A program made the translations under genes and the position numbers. A stretch of 45,026 bases of DNA from Okeania sp. SIO2B3. GTDB lineage: Bacteria > Cyanobacteriota > Cyanobacteriia > Cyanobacteriales > Microcoleaceae. The stretch lies in the NCBI RefSeq assembly GCF_010672525.1, contig NZ_JAAHGH010000005.1, forward strand, positions 157,166-202,191, given 5' to 3'. The notes under the pieces are model-generated. The model was given only the letters and a program-made list of their open reading frames with translations. It did no database searches and had not been told where the DNA came from. Positions 34,617 to 44,403 of this stretch are shown here, one piece after another. Numbering within the stretch: the first letter of the stretch is position 1; every line of letters begins with the position of its first letter.

Positions 34617-35213
34617 ATGCAAAATACTAGCGCATCTAGTCAGATGGGACATAATTCCGAAAATAACTACTCTCCATCTATACCTATTTCTGTATATAGA
34701 GAAGCTACTGCTGAACTACAAGCAACTCAAATCAAGCTAGAATCACTCAAAGTTCATAATGAGCAGTTAATTCAGCAAAATCAAAAACTCAGAAGAGAAT
34801 TTGAAAAAGTTATTCAGTCTGCGACACAGTTACAAGAAACTCTGAATTCTTCCCTGCTAGTAACTCAAGTAACTCAACCTCAAGTACCTTCTTTTCCCAG
34901 CTCTGGACCTAGGGTAGATACTTTTAGAGATAACTCTTTTAATTCTGATAATTCTGATTTTGAGGTGGATGCTCCTGAAACATCATCTGCCTCACCTTCT
35001 CTACCATTTACCGAGTCTAAAAAAGCAGATCCAGATTTTCCAGAGTATCTATTTACAGAAGAACCAGATATAAGTCGCTACAGCAAAACTTCTAATTCCA
35101 CACAAGTATCTGACCTGAATGGAATTTGGTTAGTAGTTGCTATTTGTTTGATTGTAATTGCTGCATTTGGTGCTGGATATTGGGTTGTGCGCCCAATTTT
35201 AAATCAGCGATAA
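34617..35213 (+). CDS. Coiled-coil membrane protein, function unknown
   Basis: 198 residues. After about 30 polar residues there is a coiled coil (about 33-80, VYREATAELQATQIKLESL, VHNEQLIQQNQKLRREFEKV), then a Ser/Pro-rich disordered part and a C-terminal membrane span (about 168-192, LNGIWLVVAICLIVIAAFGAG) ending VVRPILNQR. It would be tail-anchored with most of the protein in the cytoplasm. I do not recognise the family; divergent to queF, 152 bp apart. Confidence 0.7.
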   Translation: MQNTSASSQMGHNSENNYSPSIPISVYREATAELQATQIKLESLKVHNEQLIQQNQKLRREFEKVIQSATQLQETLNSSLLVTQVTQPQVPSFPSSGPRVDTFRDNSFNSDNSDFEVDAPETSSASPSLPFTESKKADPDFPEYLFTEEPDISRYSKTSNSTQVSDLNGIWLVVAICLIVIAAFGAGYWVVRPILNQR

Positions 35214-36552
35214 TGCTCCACCTCGCGACCGCAATAACCAATTATCATCCAAGAAATTACAGAATCAAATACATTATTATAACCTATAATCCCACGACTA
35301 AAACCGTGGGGTTATATCATGTCCGGATAATTAGTGACAAAAAAAACTTTCTCCCTTTAAACCTTTGTTTCCCTTCAGCATAGCTGCCTTCCTTCCTCCT
35401 AAGTGTAACTATTCAAGCGGACATGATATTATTAACTCAAACCAGGCATATATGTACTTTAGTTAAAATTAATTTAGATTGACTGTTCGTCCTCTTGCTA
35501 AACTCGTTTGTTTGACATACTCCAGTCCCTGAAGCAGGTTGGTTCTCCCAGACTCGCCAGGGATTAGCTGGACTATTAGACCCCTTAACTGTTTCTACTC
35601 GCGCAGTAGTTATCCAAATACAGGACTCTCCTCAGTTGTTCAGGTGGTTAGCCTGAGTTTTGGGATGTCCGACCATACTGTTTTACTAGAAATACAGTTT
35701 GATTAAATGGTTGGTACTTTGTTATTGACATCTCCAGGGGTTGAAACACCCTTGATTCTGTGGTTAGTCCACCGCAAATGGGACGGGGCGTTTTAAGTGC
35801 GGAATTTACTTCCGCACGCAGCCCCTCATAAATCCACAATTGCTTCAAGTCTATCAACAAACTCCTATACTCCTCGACATAGAACAAAATCTAGCTGTGA
35901 GCTTACTTTTTTTTTGAATAGCTTTCACGAGTGGTTTTACTCAAAATGTTGGAGCAATCTTCTCGCTGCTCTAGCTGCCTGCTTGCTTTTCGATGCCGAA
36001 TGCGGAGCTAACAGCCGTCGTAGGAAGCATTTTCCCCGTCTCCTGTCCACCGGAGTTTCACCGCAAAGCGCGGTCATGTCATGGCGACAAACCTTGTTCT
36101 TACTTACTATTCCTAAGTATAGAGTATAGCAGATTTTTACTACGGGTTAAAACCCGCGTGTCGTTATTCAACCAGCCGTTAAAACGGGCGCTGCGTACTT
36201 CCTCCCGTTATTTTTTTAGGTTTCTCTAGCTGTTTTGACTGTACCTTTACCACAACAGGTTATTAGTTTTAACCCTCTTGGACTCTTTACCTCTAGATGA
36301 TTTGGCGTTGCTGATTTGAGGTATTATATCATATCCGCATCAGAGGGCGAGCAAAAAACTTTCTCATTCTACTCCTGTTTACTTCTTCTTTCTTCCCTTC
36401 TGACTCGTTCCTCCTGAGTTACCCTCCTGGGAGGGGTTAGGGGTGGGTTGACTCCTAAGTAATTAAGATTAATATCATACAGGCTATTGAGCAACGCCGA
36501 TGATTTATCTAGCCGACGAAGTAGAGGATTAGGTATTGCAACCAGTCCGATC
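35214..36552. other. 1.3-kb gene-poor region with GC-rich, hairpin-rich core, possible element remnant
   Basis: No intact gene. It opens with an 11-bp hairpin ATAATCCCACG/CGTGGGGTTAT (35286-35315). TTATATCATGTCCG (35312-35325) and CGGACATGATATTA (35417-35430) form an inverted pair, and TTATATCATATCCGC recurs at about 36326. The core 35760-36110 is much richer in GC than its surroundings. Two palindromes CGGGTTAAAACCCG and CCGTTAAAACGG follow at about 36141-36190. A minus-strand frame (35648-35887) contains RAEVNSALKTPRPICGGL and reads like protein but is isolated. A decayed IS200/IS605-superfamily element is the best guess. Confidence 0.35.
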
Positions 36553-36996
36553 TTAACACAAACTCGCCCTGGAACGGCAAGGCTTTAAGCCCTGTTTTTC
36601 GGTAAAACTGTTAACATGATCTTTTGTAGAAGTATCTTGGACTCCCATCTCAGGGTCAAAACCGCGCTTTATCTCAGTCAACTTTATTTGTTTAGCTTGG
36701 AGAGCGGTTTCTAGAATCTCTACAGCTTTATGGGGGTTTCCATGACCACAAAAGAATAAGTCAGCAGCAAAGTAACCTAACTCAGGCCATGTATGGATGG
36801 CAATATGAGACTCTGCCAGTGTTGCCGTCGCAGTTACTCCATGAGGGCTAAACTGATGAACACATAAGTCTATGAGAGTTGCTCCTCCTGCTGTAATTGC
36901 ATCAATTAAAGAGCGACGGATACGTTCAGGATCGTTGAGCAGCCCTGCAGGGGACTGCCAGGCATCAACGACTAGATGGGTTCCCAATTGTTTCAT
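36553..36996 (-). CDS. speD: S-adenosylmethionine decarboxylase proenzyme (SpeD/SpeH type)
   Basis: Makes decarboxylated SAM for spermidine synthesis, and matures by self-cleavage that turns a Ser into the pyruvoyl cofactor. 147 residues. Cleavage site AESHIAIHTWPE with Ser63; His68 and Cys83 (LFFCGHG) are at the family positions, and the N-terminus MKQLGTHLVVDAW and loop HQFSPHGVTATATL are typical of the short class 1B enzyme. The C-terminal 25 residues beyond GFDPEMGV look like a variable tail. GGAGG stands 16 bases before the ATG. Confidence 0.95.
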   Translation of the reverse strand: MKQLGTHLVVDAWQSPAGLLNDPERIRRSLIDAITAGGATLIDLCVHQFSPHGVTATATLAESHIAIHTWPELGYFAADLFFCGHGNPHKAVEILETALQAKQIKLTEIKRGFDPEMGVQDTSTKDHVNSFTEKQGLKPCRSRASLC

Positions 36997-37138
36997 TCTA
37001 CGCGGTTATACCTCCACCCGATTAAGGTCTCCAATATATTAGTTTATCACAAAATTTTTGAATTCTGAGTAATCAATGTAACCACTTTTGGAGAATTTAA
37101 GTCAAGAGTTAGATTTGCTCCATAAATCTATTTTAACT

Positions 37139-38194
37139 CTATCTGTGAGTTGAACCATTGGGCATAATTGCTTCTGTTAAGCAAACATCCTCAAGAGCAG
37201 AAAGATTTAAACTAGACCCAATCAAGTTAGCACGACACAGGCAAGCTTTTTTTAAATCAGCACCTTTAAGAGATACTAGCAATAAACCAGCACCATAAAG
37301 ATTAGCTTTCTGTAAGTTAGCACCTCGCAAATCAGCTTCCAATAGATTTGCCCCTGAGAGATTGGCAGCTTTCAAGTTAGAACCTCTTAAGTTAGCTTTG
37401 CTCAAGTCCACAGCTCGCAGGTCTGCTTGTTGAAGATTAACACCATTAAGATTAGTATTTCTAAGATTTGCTCCTTGTAAATTAACTCCAGTCAAATTTG
37501 CTCCACTTAGATTAGCATTGCTCAGGTTTGCTCCCTGTAAATCTGCCTCAGTTAAGTCAGCAGCGCAAAGGTTGGCCTCTGCCAAAGTTGCTTCTGTTAA
37601 ATCTGCCTTAATTAATTTTGCACCACTGAGATTTCCTCGTTGTAGATAAGCTCGAATTAGACTTGCCTGATTTAATAAAGTGCCACTTAGGTCTACCTCA
37701 CTCATAATTGCCCGATTCAAAGTGGCCTTAGTTAAGTCTGCGCCACTGAGAATAGCACGGCTGAGAGTAGCTCCTGTGAGGTTGGCTTGAGTCAGTTTTG
37801 AGCCATTCAGCAAACAAGTTCCGACCATGCTGGTGCCAATTAGAATAGCTTCTGTTAAATCTGCTTCTGAAAAAATAGCCCCACTCAAAATTACTCCAGT
37901 TAAGTCGGCTTCAATAAGAGTAGTTTGAGTAAAGCTCGTAGCGCTCAAATTAGCTTCAATTAACTTAGCTTCAGAGAGATTAGCATTACTAAAATCTGCA
38001 CCAATAAGATTAGCTCCAATTAGTTTAGTTTTAGCTAGGTAAGAATCTTTGAAACTAGCATTACTTAAATTACTGCGATTAAGGTTAGCTGCACCTAAAT
38101 TCACTGCAACTAGGTTAGCCCCTTGAAAATTTCTTTCTCCTTTGGAGTGTCTAATTAATAGTTCATTTGCGCTTAAAAGCTCGCTGACATTCAT
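37139..38194 (-). CDS. Pentapeptide-repeat protein
   Basis: 351 residues, of which about 20-340 are A(D/N)LxX pentapeptides (for example NLSGANLTGVNLQGANLRN), forming a right-handed quadrilateral beta-helix. No signal peptide, membrane span or second domain is seen; the N-terminal 15 residues (MNVSELLSANELLIR) are the usual short helical lead-in. Such proteins are abundant in cyanobacteria and mostly of unknown role; a gyrase-protecting function would need evidence. Monocistronic; speD is 142 bp downstream on the same strand. Confidence 0.9.
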   Translation of the reverse strand: MNVSELLSANELLIRHSKGERNFQGANLVAVNLGAANLNRSNLSNASFKDSYLAKTKLIGANLIGADFSNANLSEAKLIEANLSATSFTQTTLIEADLTGVILSGAIFSEADLTEAILIGTSMVGTCLLNGSKLTQANLTGATLSRAILSGADLTKATLNRAIMSEVDLSGTLLNQASLIRAYLQRGNLSGAKLIKADLTEATLAEANLCAADLTEADLQGANLSNANLSGANLTGVNLQGANLRNTNLNGVNLQQADLRAVDLSKANLRGSNLKAANLSGANLLEADLRGANLQKANLYGAGLLLVSLKGADLKKACLCRANLIGSSLNLSALEDVCLTEAIMPNGSTHR

Positions 38195-38361
38195 AAAATA
38201 AATCTGTTAATTTATCTAGATTTGTGTTGATTTGTTTGATTTCCTCTTGAATTGCCAAAAATTAAGTTTAAAAGATTCTATATTTGGTTAAACTTTCAAC
38301 AGAAATTATTTTTTGTTAATGCTAAACAAAGTTTGTCGGCGCAGCCGCGATCTGGGATGTC

Positions 38362-38475
38362 CTAGTGGTCTGTCAAAATATTATTGACGGGTTTGACCCC
38401 CCCTAACTAAACTAACCTTAAAAATAGGGAAGTTAGAAAAAAGCTATGGACAGAATTGCTTTGACAGACTACTGG
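38362..38475. mobile_element. MITE-like element, family E (114 bp)
   Basis: CTAGTGGTCTGTCAAA at the left and TTTGACAGACTACTGG at the right are inverted repeats over 16 bp with two mismatches. The inside is non-coding. The ends look like those of IS630/Tc1-type elements of cyanobacteria, from memory. Only one copy is in the window. Confidence 0.55.
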
Positions 38476-38546
38476 TTTGAATAGGTTCATCAGTCTTGGA
38501 TAATAGAACTTTACTCCATGACTAATTACTATTTGTTGTATTGATC

Positions 38547-38690
38547 TAATTACAGGAGTTATGTGCTGGCATCCTTGCAGTCTAGAGACCCTTGTGTGGC
38601 TGCGGGTCTGTTCAGCTAGTGTCACCCCCCTGATAGTTCGTGGGACAACTAGATTGCAGGTTGTGATTAAGCTGCACAATAATTAAGCTA
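38547..38690. ncRNA. Strongly folded intergenic segment, candidate structured RNA (6S-like)
   Basis: GC-richer segment in an AT-rich 1-kb spacer (38195-39200) that can fold as one long interrupted hairpin. The closing stem is TTATGTGC/GCACAATAA (38559-38566 with 38674-38682). An internal loop of 6-7 and 13 nt follows, then a stem CCTTGCAGTCTAG/CTAGATTGCAGG (38573-38585 with 38649-38660). Local hairpins AGACCC/GGGTCT and CTAGTGTC/GACAACTAG lie inside. Length and shape (closing stem, central bubble, apical stem) resemble bacterial 6S RNA. The strand is not settled: TATAAG elements lie upstream on the minus strand. The 90-codon minus frame over it has no recognisable content. Confidence 0.35.
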
Positions 38691-39200
38691 CCAGGTTCGT
38701 CTGAAGCTGAACCTTGAGTATCTGATGTTCTTATACTGCATTTATTGCTTATATCTACTTGATCCATCAGTGCCTAATTTTTTTGAAATTGGCTGCTTCG
38801 TTAGTAAAAATGATAGCTGACAATTGATGATTAGACAAATTTTTGTTAAATTAGTCTAAAATATTTTAAATATAAAGATTTTAATTGATAAAAAGTTTTT
38901 TTTATGATATATTAAACATTTTTTTAATCGCTTAAAGTCTGGCTCATATCAAGTCGGATTGAATAACCATTATCAAGCTTGCTTCTCCGAATATTATAGA
39001 GACGTTGTCAAGGCAGGAAAAGGTTTGAAACTCAACTTCCTTCTACTTAATGTAGTAAGTGGAAAACTGCTGTAAAAGAGGTGAGGCAGCAGTAAATAGA
39101 CAAGGAAATTTGTTTAAAAGCAACAAGAAGTGTTATTATAAAAGTTTTTCAGAATATCGTAGACGTAACTGCAAAAGTTGAGTTAGGGTTTTAATTAACT

Positions 39201-40217
39201 ATGACAACACAAGTATTGCCGAAAGTAAATAGTCTTGGAGACTGGGCATCCTTAGCTTTTGAAAAGCATTTTCAGAAAACCCTCAGACATGAACCAGAGG
39301 TACTCAAAGATCAAGACCCAGAGGAACTACATCAAATGCGTGTGGGTATGCGTCGCTTGCGCTCTGCTGCTCAAGGTTTTAGGCCAGTTGTCACTTTGCC
39401 GAAAGCAGCTCAAGACCAAAAGATTGGTAAAATTGCTCGTTGTTTAGGAGGTTTAAGAGATTTAGATGTTCTTTTAGAAGCGCTTCAAAATCGCTATCAA
39501 CCAAATTTACCTCCTCAAGAACAAGCAGAGTTAGAAAAGGTTATGCAGCGGTTACGAAAACAACGTCGTCAAGCTTTTAAAAAAGTACGAGGAATACTTG
39601 GAAATAAGAGTTATCTAGTGTTGAAGCAGAAATTGCAGGAATGGTTAGATAACCCAATTTATACAAATATTTCTTGCCTACCTATTCAAGAGGTATTACC
39701 AGATTTATTATTACCTGAAGTTAGTAAATTACTTCTTCATCCTGGCTGGTTGGTTGGTATTGAAACAGAGGATTTAGAAACAAGTGATAATCAGGATTTT
39801 TTACTCAAAAAAACTAATTCTAAGCATCAAGTAGTCAAAATTAATAATGATGTTTCTTCTATAAACATTAGCGATCTAGATGAGGAAAATCTACATAGTC
39901 TGCGTAAGGAAGTAAAGCGGGTTCGTTACCAAATGAGTTTATTTACAGAATTTTATGGTCCGACTTATGAAGCTTATTTAAAAGATATGAAAGAAATTCA
40001 GGAATATCTCGGCGATATTCAAGATTCTGCTGTGTTAAGAGAATTTCTGGAAAATGTTTTGCAATCTAAAATTGATAAGGTTCTTCCTACCTTAGAGAAG
40101 CAACTACAACAAAATTGGCATCAAGCATGGCGAAAATGGCAGATTTTGCAAAGACGATATCTTAATATTCAAGTTCGACAAAATTTCCGCTCTGAATTAT
40201 TGCGACCTGCGGTCTAA
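39201..40217 (+). CDS. CHAD-domain protein
   Basis: 338 residues of the CHAD family (conserved histidine alpha-helical domain), which binds inorganic polyphosphate in characterised members. Two four-helix halves are visible. The first has DPEELHQMRVGMRRLRSAAQGF (HQMRVxxRRLR, about 41-60) and GGLRDLDVLLEAL. The second has ENLHSLRKEVKRVRYQMSLF (about 230-250) and IQEYLGDIQDSAVLREFL. The His and Arg/Lys residues expected for polyphosphate contact are kept. There is no attached CYTH domain. It is separated from the following regulator by 466 bp, which holds the palindrome at 40418-40445. Confidence 0.92.
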   Translation: MTTQVLPKVNSLGDWASLAFEKHFQKTLRHEPEVLKDQDPEELHQMRVGMRRLRSAAQGFRPVVTLPKAAQDQKIGKIARCLGGLRDLDVLLEALQNRYQPNLPPQEQAELEKVMQRLRKQRRQAFKKVRGILGNKSYLVLKQKLQEWLDNPIYTNISCLPIQEVLPDLLLPEVSKLLLHPGWLVGIETEDLETSDNQDFLLKKTNSKHQVVKINNDVSSINISDLDEENLHSLRKEVKRVRYQMSLFTEFYGPTYEAYLKDMKEIQEYLGDIQDSAVLREFLENVLQSKIDKVLPTLEKQLQQNWHQAWRKWQILQRRYLNIQVRQNFRSELLRPAV

Positions 40218-40417
40218 ATTCTGGTAGATTAGACTTCTTGTAGAGGTCAACGAAAAAACAAAACAAAAATGAATAAGTGAATATTTTATTTTTACTTTTG
40301 CAAGAAGTTTATTTATCCAAAATTGGTAGTAGGTAAAGATTGAGTAAAAAGCAGAAAATATATATATAGGGTTTCTCCAGTTACTGAAGTACAGTTGTTT
40401 TTCTTGTTTTCTATGAC

Positions 40418-40445
40418 CTACGGACGTTGTATGCAACGTCCCTAC
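40418..40445. repeat. 28-bp interspersed palindrome
   Basis: CTACGGACGTTGTATGCAAC...CTAC with one mismatch per arm; family member of 15829-15856. It lies between the CHAD gene and the Crp/Fnr gene. Confidence 0.8.
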
Positions 40446-40683
40446 TCCCTACTCCTGCGCAACAAAGGAATTTTGTACAGAAACGCTTCTTGGGAATTTC
40501 TATATAAAATTTACCTCATCAAAAAAAATATTTTTGTGTCTATTGCCTTTGTGAGTTGGGTAGAATGATAGTAAAAAAAGTTTAACCTATTACTAATCTT
40601 TTAATTACCTAATCTTTACCTTGTTAGGATAGGGTAAATTTTATGTATATAAAACCAGTATATGTAAACTTGAATTTATAAAT

Positions 40684-41340
40684 ATGGCTCAAACTTCTAG
40701 AGCAATTATAGAGAATAATCAGTATAATAAAAGTTCTGAACGTCATCTACACTTTTTTAATAAAGGAGAAACAATACCTTTAATGCCGCAAGGTCTTTGG
40801 CAAATTTGTCAGGGTTTAGTGCGACTCAGTACTCTTTATCCAGTAGGGGAAGAAGGTCTACTTGGATGGGGTGGACCTTCTATGTGCTTTGGCAGTTGTT
40901 TTTCCCACTTGCAGACTTATCGGGCAAATGCTTTGTCAGATGTTTGTTTAATGTGGTACACGATGATTGAGATAGAGGCTTCCCCAAAATTAGCCCAAGA
41001 AATTTTACCCCAATTAGGAAGACGATTTCGACAAACAGAAGCTTTGTTAGCGATCGCCGGACAACGACGAGTAGAAGACCGTCTCCATCAATTATTACTA
41101 TTATTGAAGCAAGAATTTGGCCAGCCTGTGACTGATGGTACTCGGTTAAGTATTCGCTTGACTCATCAAGATATTGCTGGTGCAATTTGTACAACACGAG
41201 TAACCGTCACGAGAATTCTAGGAAAATTACAACAGCAAGGATGGATCGATAGAGATAAAGACCGTCATCTGATATTAAAAAATGAAGCTTTCGCAGGCTT
41301 ATCAGATTTGTTTGGATTTGTCAGTAACAATAATTACTAA
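40684..41340 (+). CDS. Crp/Fnr-family transcriptional regulator
   Basis: 218 residues. The N-terminal part (about 15-110) has a cupin-like effector-domain pattern (GETIPLMPQGLWQICQGLVRL) but lacks the glutamate/arginine pair of cAMP-binding Crp, and has no Fnr cysteine cluster. A long dimer helix region (LGRRFRQTEALLAIAGQRRVEDRL) leads to the winged HTH with LTHQDIAGAICTTRVTVTRIL (about 160-180). The DNA-recognition segment resembles NtcA-like regulators (TRVTVTR), but the rest is not NtcA. The effector and regulon are unknown. Confidence 0.88.
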   Translation: MAQTSRAIIENNQYNKSSERHLHFFNKGETIPLMPQGLWQICQGLVRLSTLYPVGEEGLLGWGGPSMCFGSCFSHLQTYRANALSDVCLMWYTMIEIEASPKLAQEILPQLGRRFRQTEALLAIAGQRRVEDRLHQLLLLLKQEFGQPVTDGTRLSIRLTHQDIAGAICTTRVTVTRILGKLQQQGWIDRDKDRHLILKNEAFAGLSDLFGFVSNNNY

Positions 41341-41633
41341 ACTTACTCAAATAAATTTTTGGTATGAATTTGAAGAAGGCAGAAGGAAAAATTGCTTCTG
41401 GATAGTCTTCGACCTGCTGTTGACGGTGGGGTATTAAACCTGCAAAAGATAAAGATAAGAAAAATTATTAAACGTCTCCACAAACCAAAAAATTCAATCT
41501 ATTCCTATCCATACATTATCAATTATTTTTCTATTTCTCCTTGTTTCCTAAATCCGGTTTTCCCTCTCTTCTAGAGATGTCTATTAGAAATCACCAATAA
41601 TAAAAAATCAAATCAATTATTGCACTCTTATTT

Positions 41634-42245
41634 AGGGTTTGCTTATGGAAAGTCTTTTTGCTGGGGTAGGGAGTAGTTATACCAATTTGATAAATGTTTG
41701 TTACAAATATTTGGACTGCTTATAGTAGTCATTAGTCAGTAGAAGCTGCTATTATCATCATTTTTTACCATTAAATTAGTAAGCATTCAGCATTCAGCCA
41801 TCAGCCATCAGCTATTTATTTGAATTTTAAAGAAAGCCTTGATTAATGAAGTAAATTGAATTTTACTATAAAAGCTGACTTTTAAAGGCTATATTTATTA
41901 AAAACCCTTCCTTAAGATATTAGATATTATTGCTGAGAGCTGACAGTTAATAGCTGAATGCTTACTTAAATTATCAATTGTAATACCTTGTACATTTAGA
42001 TGAAAGATTTTAGTTGACGCTTATTATTCGTAACATTCTTTTTTCAAACTGGTATTAGGACGTAGAATAAATGGGAATTACAGAGTCAGTGGCCTAAAGA
42101 ATAGTCAGAGTGATTTTTCGGCTGGCTGCTTCCCAAAAATGCTCACTTTTTTAACTTAAGCTTCTTCTAAGCTCATACTTTTTTCAGACATAAAAAGCCT
42201 AAAACCAATATCAGTCAATGCTTTGGCATTTAATCAGCAAGCCCT
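41634..42245 (+). mobile_element. MITE-like element, family A, interrupted by a nested family D element
   Basis: Left end AGGGTTTGC with AAGTCTTTTTGCTGGGGTAGG; right end CAGTCAATGCTTTGGCATTT then AATCAGCAAGCCCT; ATTT on both outer sides. The 612-bp length (usual 260-350) is explained by a nested family D element (41779-41965) and other inserted DNA. The 41341-42303 spacer around it contains no recognisable gene. Confidence 0.7.
41779..41965. mobile_element. MITE-like element, family D, complete copy (187 bp)
   Basis: GTAAGCATTCAGC at the left and GCTGAATGCTTAC at the right are perfect 13-bp inverted repeats. CAGCCAT 7-mers follow the left end and GAGAGCTGACAGTTAATA precedes the right end, as in 8532-8764. 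Confidence 0.8.
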
Positions 42246-42303
42246 ATTTATCAATTTTTTCCCCTTACTTCCTACTCTCTACTCACCTCTTTTCCGGAAA
42301 TGT

Positions 42304-43485
42304 CTATTGCCCATAGCGTTGCCTTCGTAAGCGACGTTCTTTCAATATTAAAACATCTGCCTGATTTTCTTCTCTGGCTACTCTAACTAATAATCCAGCT
42401 AGCAACAAACTACCAATCATTGAACTACCGCCATAACTAAACATTGGCAATGGTAAACCTGTAGTTGGCAGTATCCCAGTCGCAACACCTATGTTCAAGA
42501 AAGACTGACCTACTAAAGCTATCATTACTCCAATGGCTACAAGTTGATGTTCCATTCTAGTAGCTTTGAAGGCAACTCTCAAAGCAATAATACTGTATGT
42601 AGCTAATAACAGTAACAGTAATAAGGCTCCCACAAAACCAAACTCTTCAGCATAAACAGAAAATATAAAGTCACTATATGGAATAGGAAGAAAATGTAGC
42701 TTTTGCTGAGATAACCCGAAACCACTACCCCAAATATCTCCAGAAGCTACTGCTAGTAAACTTTGAATTAACTGATAACCGTCCCCCATTGAATCTGCCC
42801 AAGGATTTGTAAAAGAAAGAACTCGCCTCCTCTGATAATCATTAATGCTGACGCTAATGGTAGCTAAAAGAAATCCAGCTAAAGCAATACCTCCCAGATA
42901 AAAGTAAGGTAGTCCTGCGGCAAAGGCAATAAACCATAGAATCATACCACATAAGGCAGTGGTACTTAAGTTTGGTTGTAGTAAGATAGATGCTAGGATC
43001 AAAGAAAAAGTACATAACCAAATTATCCTCACTAACCAAGTCAAGCGACTCCATCTGCTATACAAATGAGCTGCTTGTAGCACCAAAAAAGGTTTCATTA
43101 GTTCAGATGGTTGAATAACTACTGGGCCTAAAGATATCCAGCGAGTTGCACCATTAATTGTAGTTCCTATTCCTGGTATCAGAGTGAGAAGTAGGAGAGT
43201 GAGTATGAGAATTAAGCCTATTTTGGCAGTTTGCAGCATAGTGGATAAGCGGGTATAAACAACCACATTAAATCCCACCATTCCTGCTAAGGCCCATATT
43301 AACTGTCGTTTAAAAAAGTATAGACCGTCTCCATATTCTGTTGCACCACTGGGATAGGAAGCGGAAAACAATACTACTAAACCGATAAATAGCCAGAGAA
43401 ATGTTAACCATCGTAATAGTCTAGCTTCTATAGCCCATGTTTGGACTTTGGGGTCGAAAAAGGGAATGAGATAACGTAAATCCAT
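42304..43485 (-). CDS. ftsW: FtsW-type lipid-II polymerase/SEDS protein
   Basis: SEDS-family membrane protein; FtsW polymerises lipid II into glycan strands at the septum together with FtsI. 393 residues with about ten membrane spans from LTFLWLFIGLVVLFSASYP onwards. The family signature ATGILPTTGLPLPMFSYGGS (about 335-355) and the periplasmic loop with IPGIGTTINGATRWISLG (which has the catalytic-type GATRW block) are present. FtsW rather than RodA is supported by the N-terminal DPKVQTWAIEARLLRW block typical of cyanobacteria, but the two are hard to separate by eye. GNAT gene 187 bp upstream, separated by a 7-bp tandem repeat. Confidence 0.9.
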   Translation of the reverse strand: MDLRYLIPFFDPKVQTWAIEARLLRWLTFLWLFIGLVVLFSASYPSGATEYGDGLYFFKRQLIWALAGMVGFNVVVYTRLSTMLQTAKIGLILILTLLLLTLIPGIGTTINGATRWISLGPVVIQPSELMKPFLVLQAAHLYSRWSRLTWLVRIIWLCTFSLILASILLQPNLSTTALCGMILWFIAFAAGLPYFYLGGIALAGFLLATISVSINDYQRRRVLSFTNPWADSMGDGYQLIQSLLAVASGDIWGSGFGLSQQKLHFLPIPYSDFIFSVYAEEFGFVGALLLLLLLATYSIIALRVAFKATRMEHQLVAIGVMIALVGQSFLNIGVATGILPTTGLPLPMFSYGGSSMIGSLLLAGLLVRVAREENQADVLILKERRLRRQRYGQ

Positions 43486-43489
43486 ATTA

Positions 43490-43536
43490 TTAGGTATAGG
43501 TCTTAGGTGTTAGGTGATAGGTGTTAGGTTGTAGGT
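43490..43536. repeat. Heptanucleotide tandem repeat (TTAGGTG)n
   Basis: TTAGGTATAGGTCTTAGGTG and further TTAGGTG/ATAGGTG units, four to six 7-mers, just upstream of the ftsW start. This could alter the leader of ftsW. Confidence 0.75.
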
Positions 43537-43672
43537 AAATTTTTCTCATCTAAGGCTACAATCTTAATTAATTTACTGTTTGTGTCTATAGTAAAGAATA
43601 GGTTAGTTAGGATTTATGCTGATAATAAACCTTAGACAGGAAAACTTTTTTCCCACTGTTGCCTGTTGCCTG

Positions 43673-44152
43673 CTATAGAATTTTTTGATAAATGCGATCG
43701 CAGCGTTTTGTCTCTACTCCAGTTGTTAAGTGATAACCGTTATTTTCATATAATTTAACAGCTTCTTGTAATACTGTTGCTGTTTCTATCCAAATTTCTT
43801 GAAATTTACATTCTATAATTCTGTTTTCTAATTCTTTTAATAGAAATTTTCCTAAACCTTGATTTCTGACTTCTGGTAATAAGTACATCTTTCTAATTTC
43901 GACTGCTTTATTACCTCGTGAAATTGGATAATATGCGGCAGTGCCTAATATTTTTTCTTGTTTTTCTACTACCCAAAATTCTCCTCCTACATTTTGATAA
44001 AATTTTTCTACTTGCAAGACATCTCGATCTGCATCTTCGGGTTCCCAGTTTAAACCATATTCTGTCAGAACAGAACCGATAATATTTGCTACTATTTGAC
44101 GGTCATCTGGTTGCCAATTTCTAATTACAAAATCACGATAATATTTTTTCAT
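43673..44152 (-). CDS. GNAT-family N-acetyltransferase
   Basis: 159 residues from the ATG at 44152 (MKKYYRDFVIRNWQPDDRQI); the frame extends to a TTG at 44218, but that part is low-complexity. The acetyl-CoA motif is VRNQGLGKFLLKELE (about 94-108, the QxxGxG pattern), preceded by the strand AVEIRKMYLLPE and followed by AVKLYENNGYHL. The substrate cannot be told. It lies 187 bp upstream of ftsW on the same strand. Confidence 0.88.
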   Translation of the reverse strand: MKKYYRDFVIRNWQPDDRQIVANIIGSVLTEYGLNWEPEDADRDVLQVEKFYQNVGGEFWVVEKQEKILGTAAYYPISRGNKAVEIRKMYLLPEVRNQGLGKFLLKELENRIIECKFQEIWIETATVLQEAVKLYENNGYHLTTGVETKRCDRIYQKIL

Positions 44153-44403
44153 AATTTGAGCAGGTTTTAGGTGATAGATTAAAGCTTTTATCTTTATCAG
44201 AAAAAGGTTATGTAGCAATCTTATTTGAGTTGTGAGATATTGTAGATTTTAGGGAACAGGGAACACCGAAGCAAATTATCACAAATGATTTAGAATTGCT
44301 ATATAGAAATCCCAAATAATTTGTAAAAAATCAAAGGATATATATAGACTCTGAAACTTTTACCGAATAATTAAGGTTGAAAGCCTCTCCTTTTAAGGAG
44401 AAA

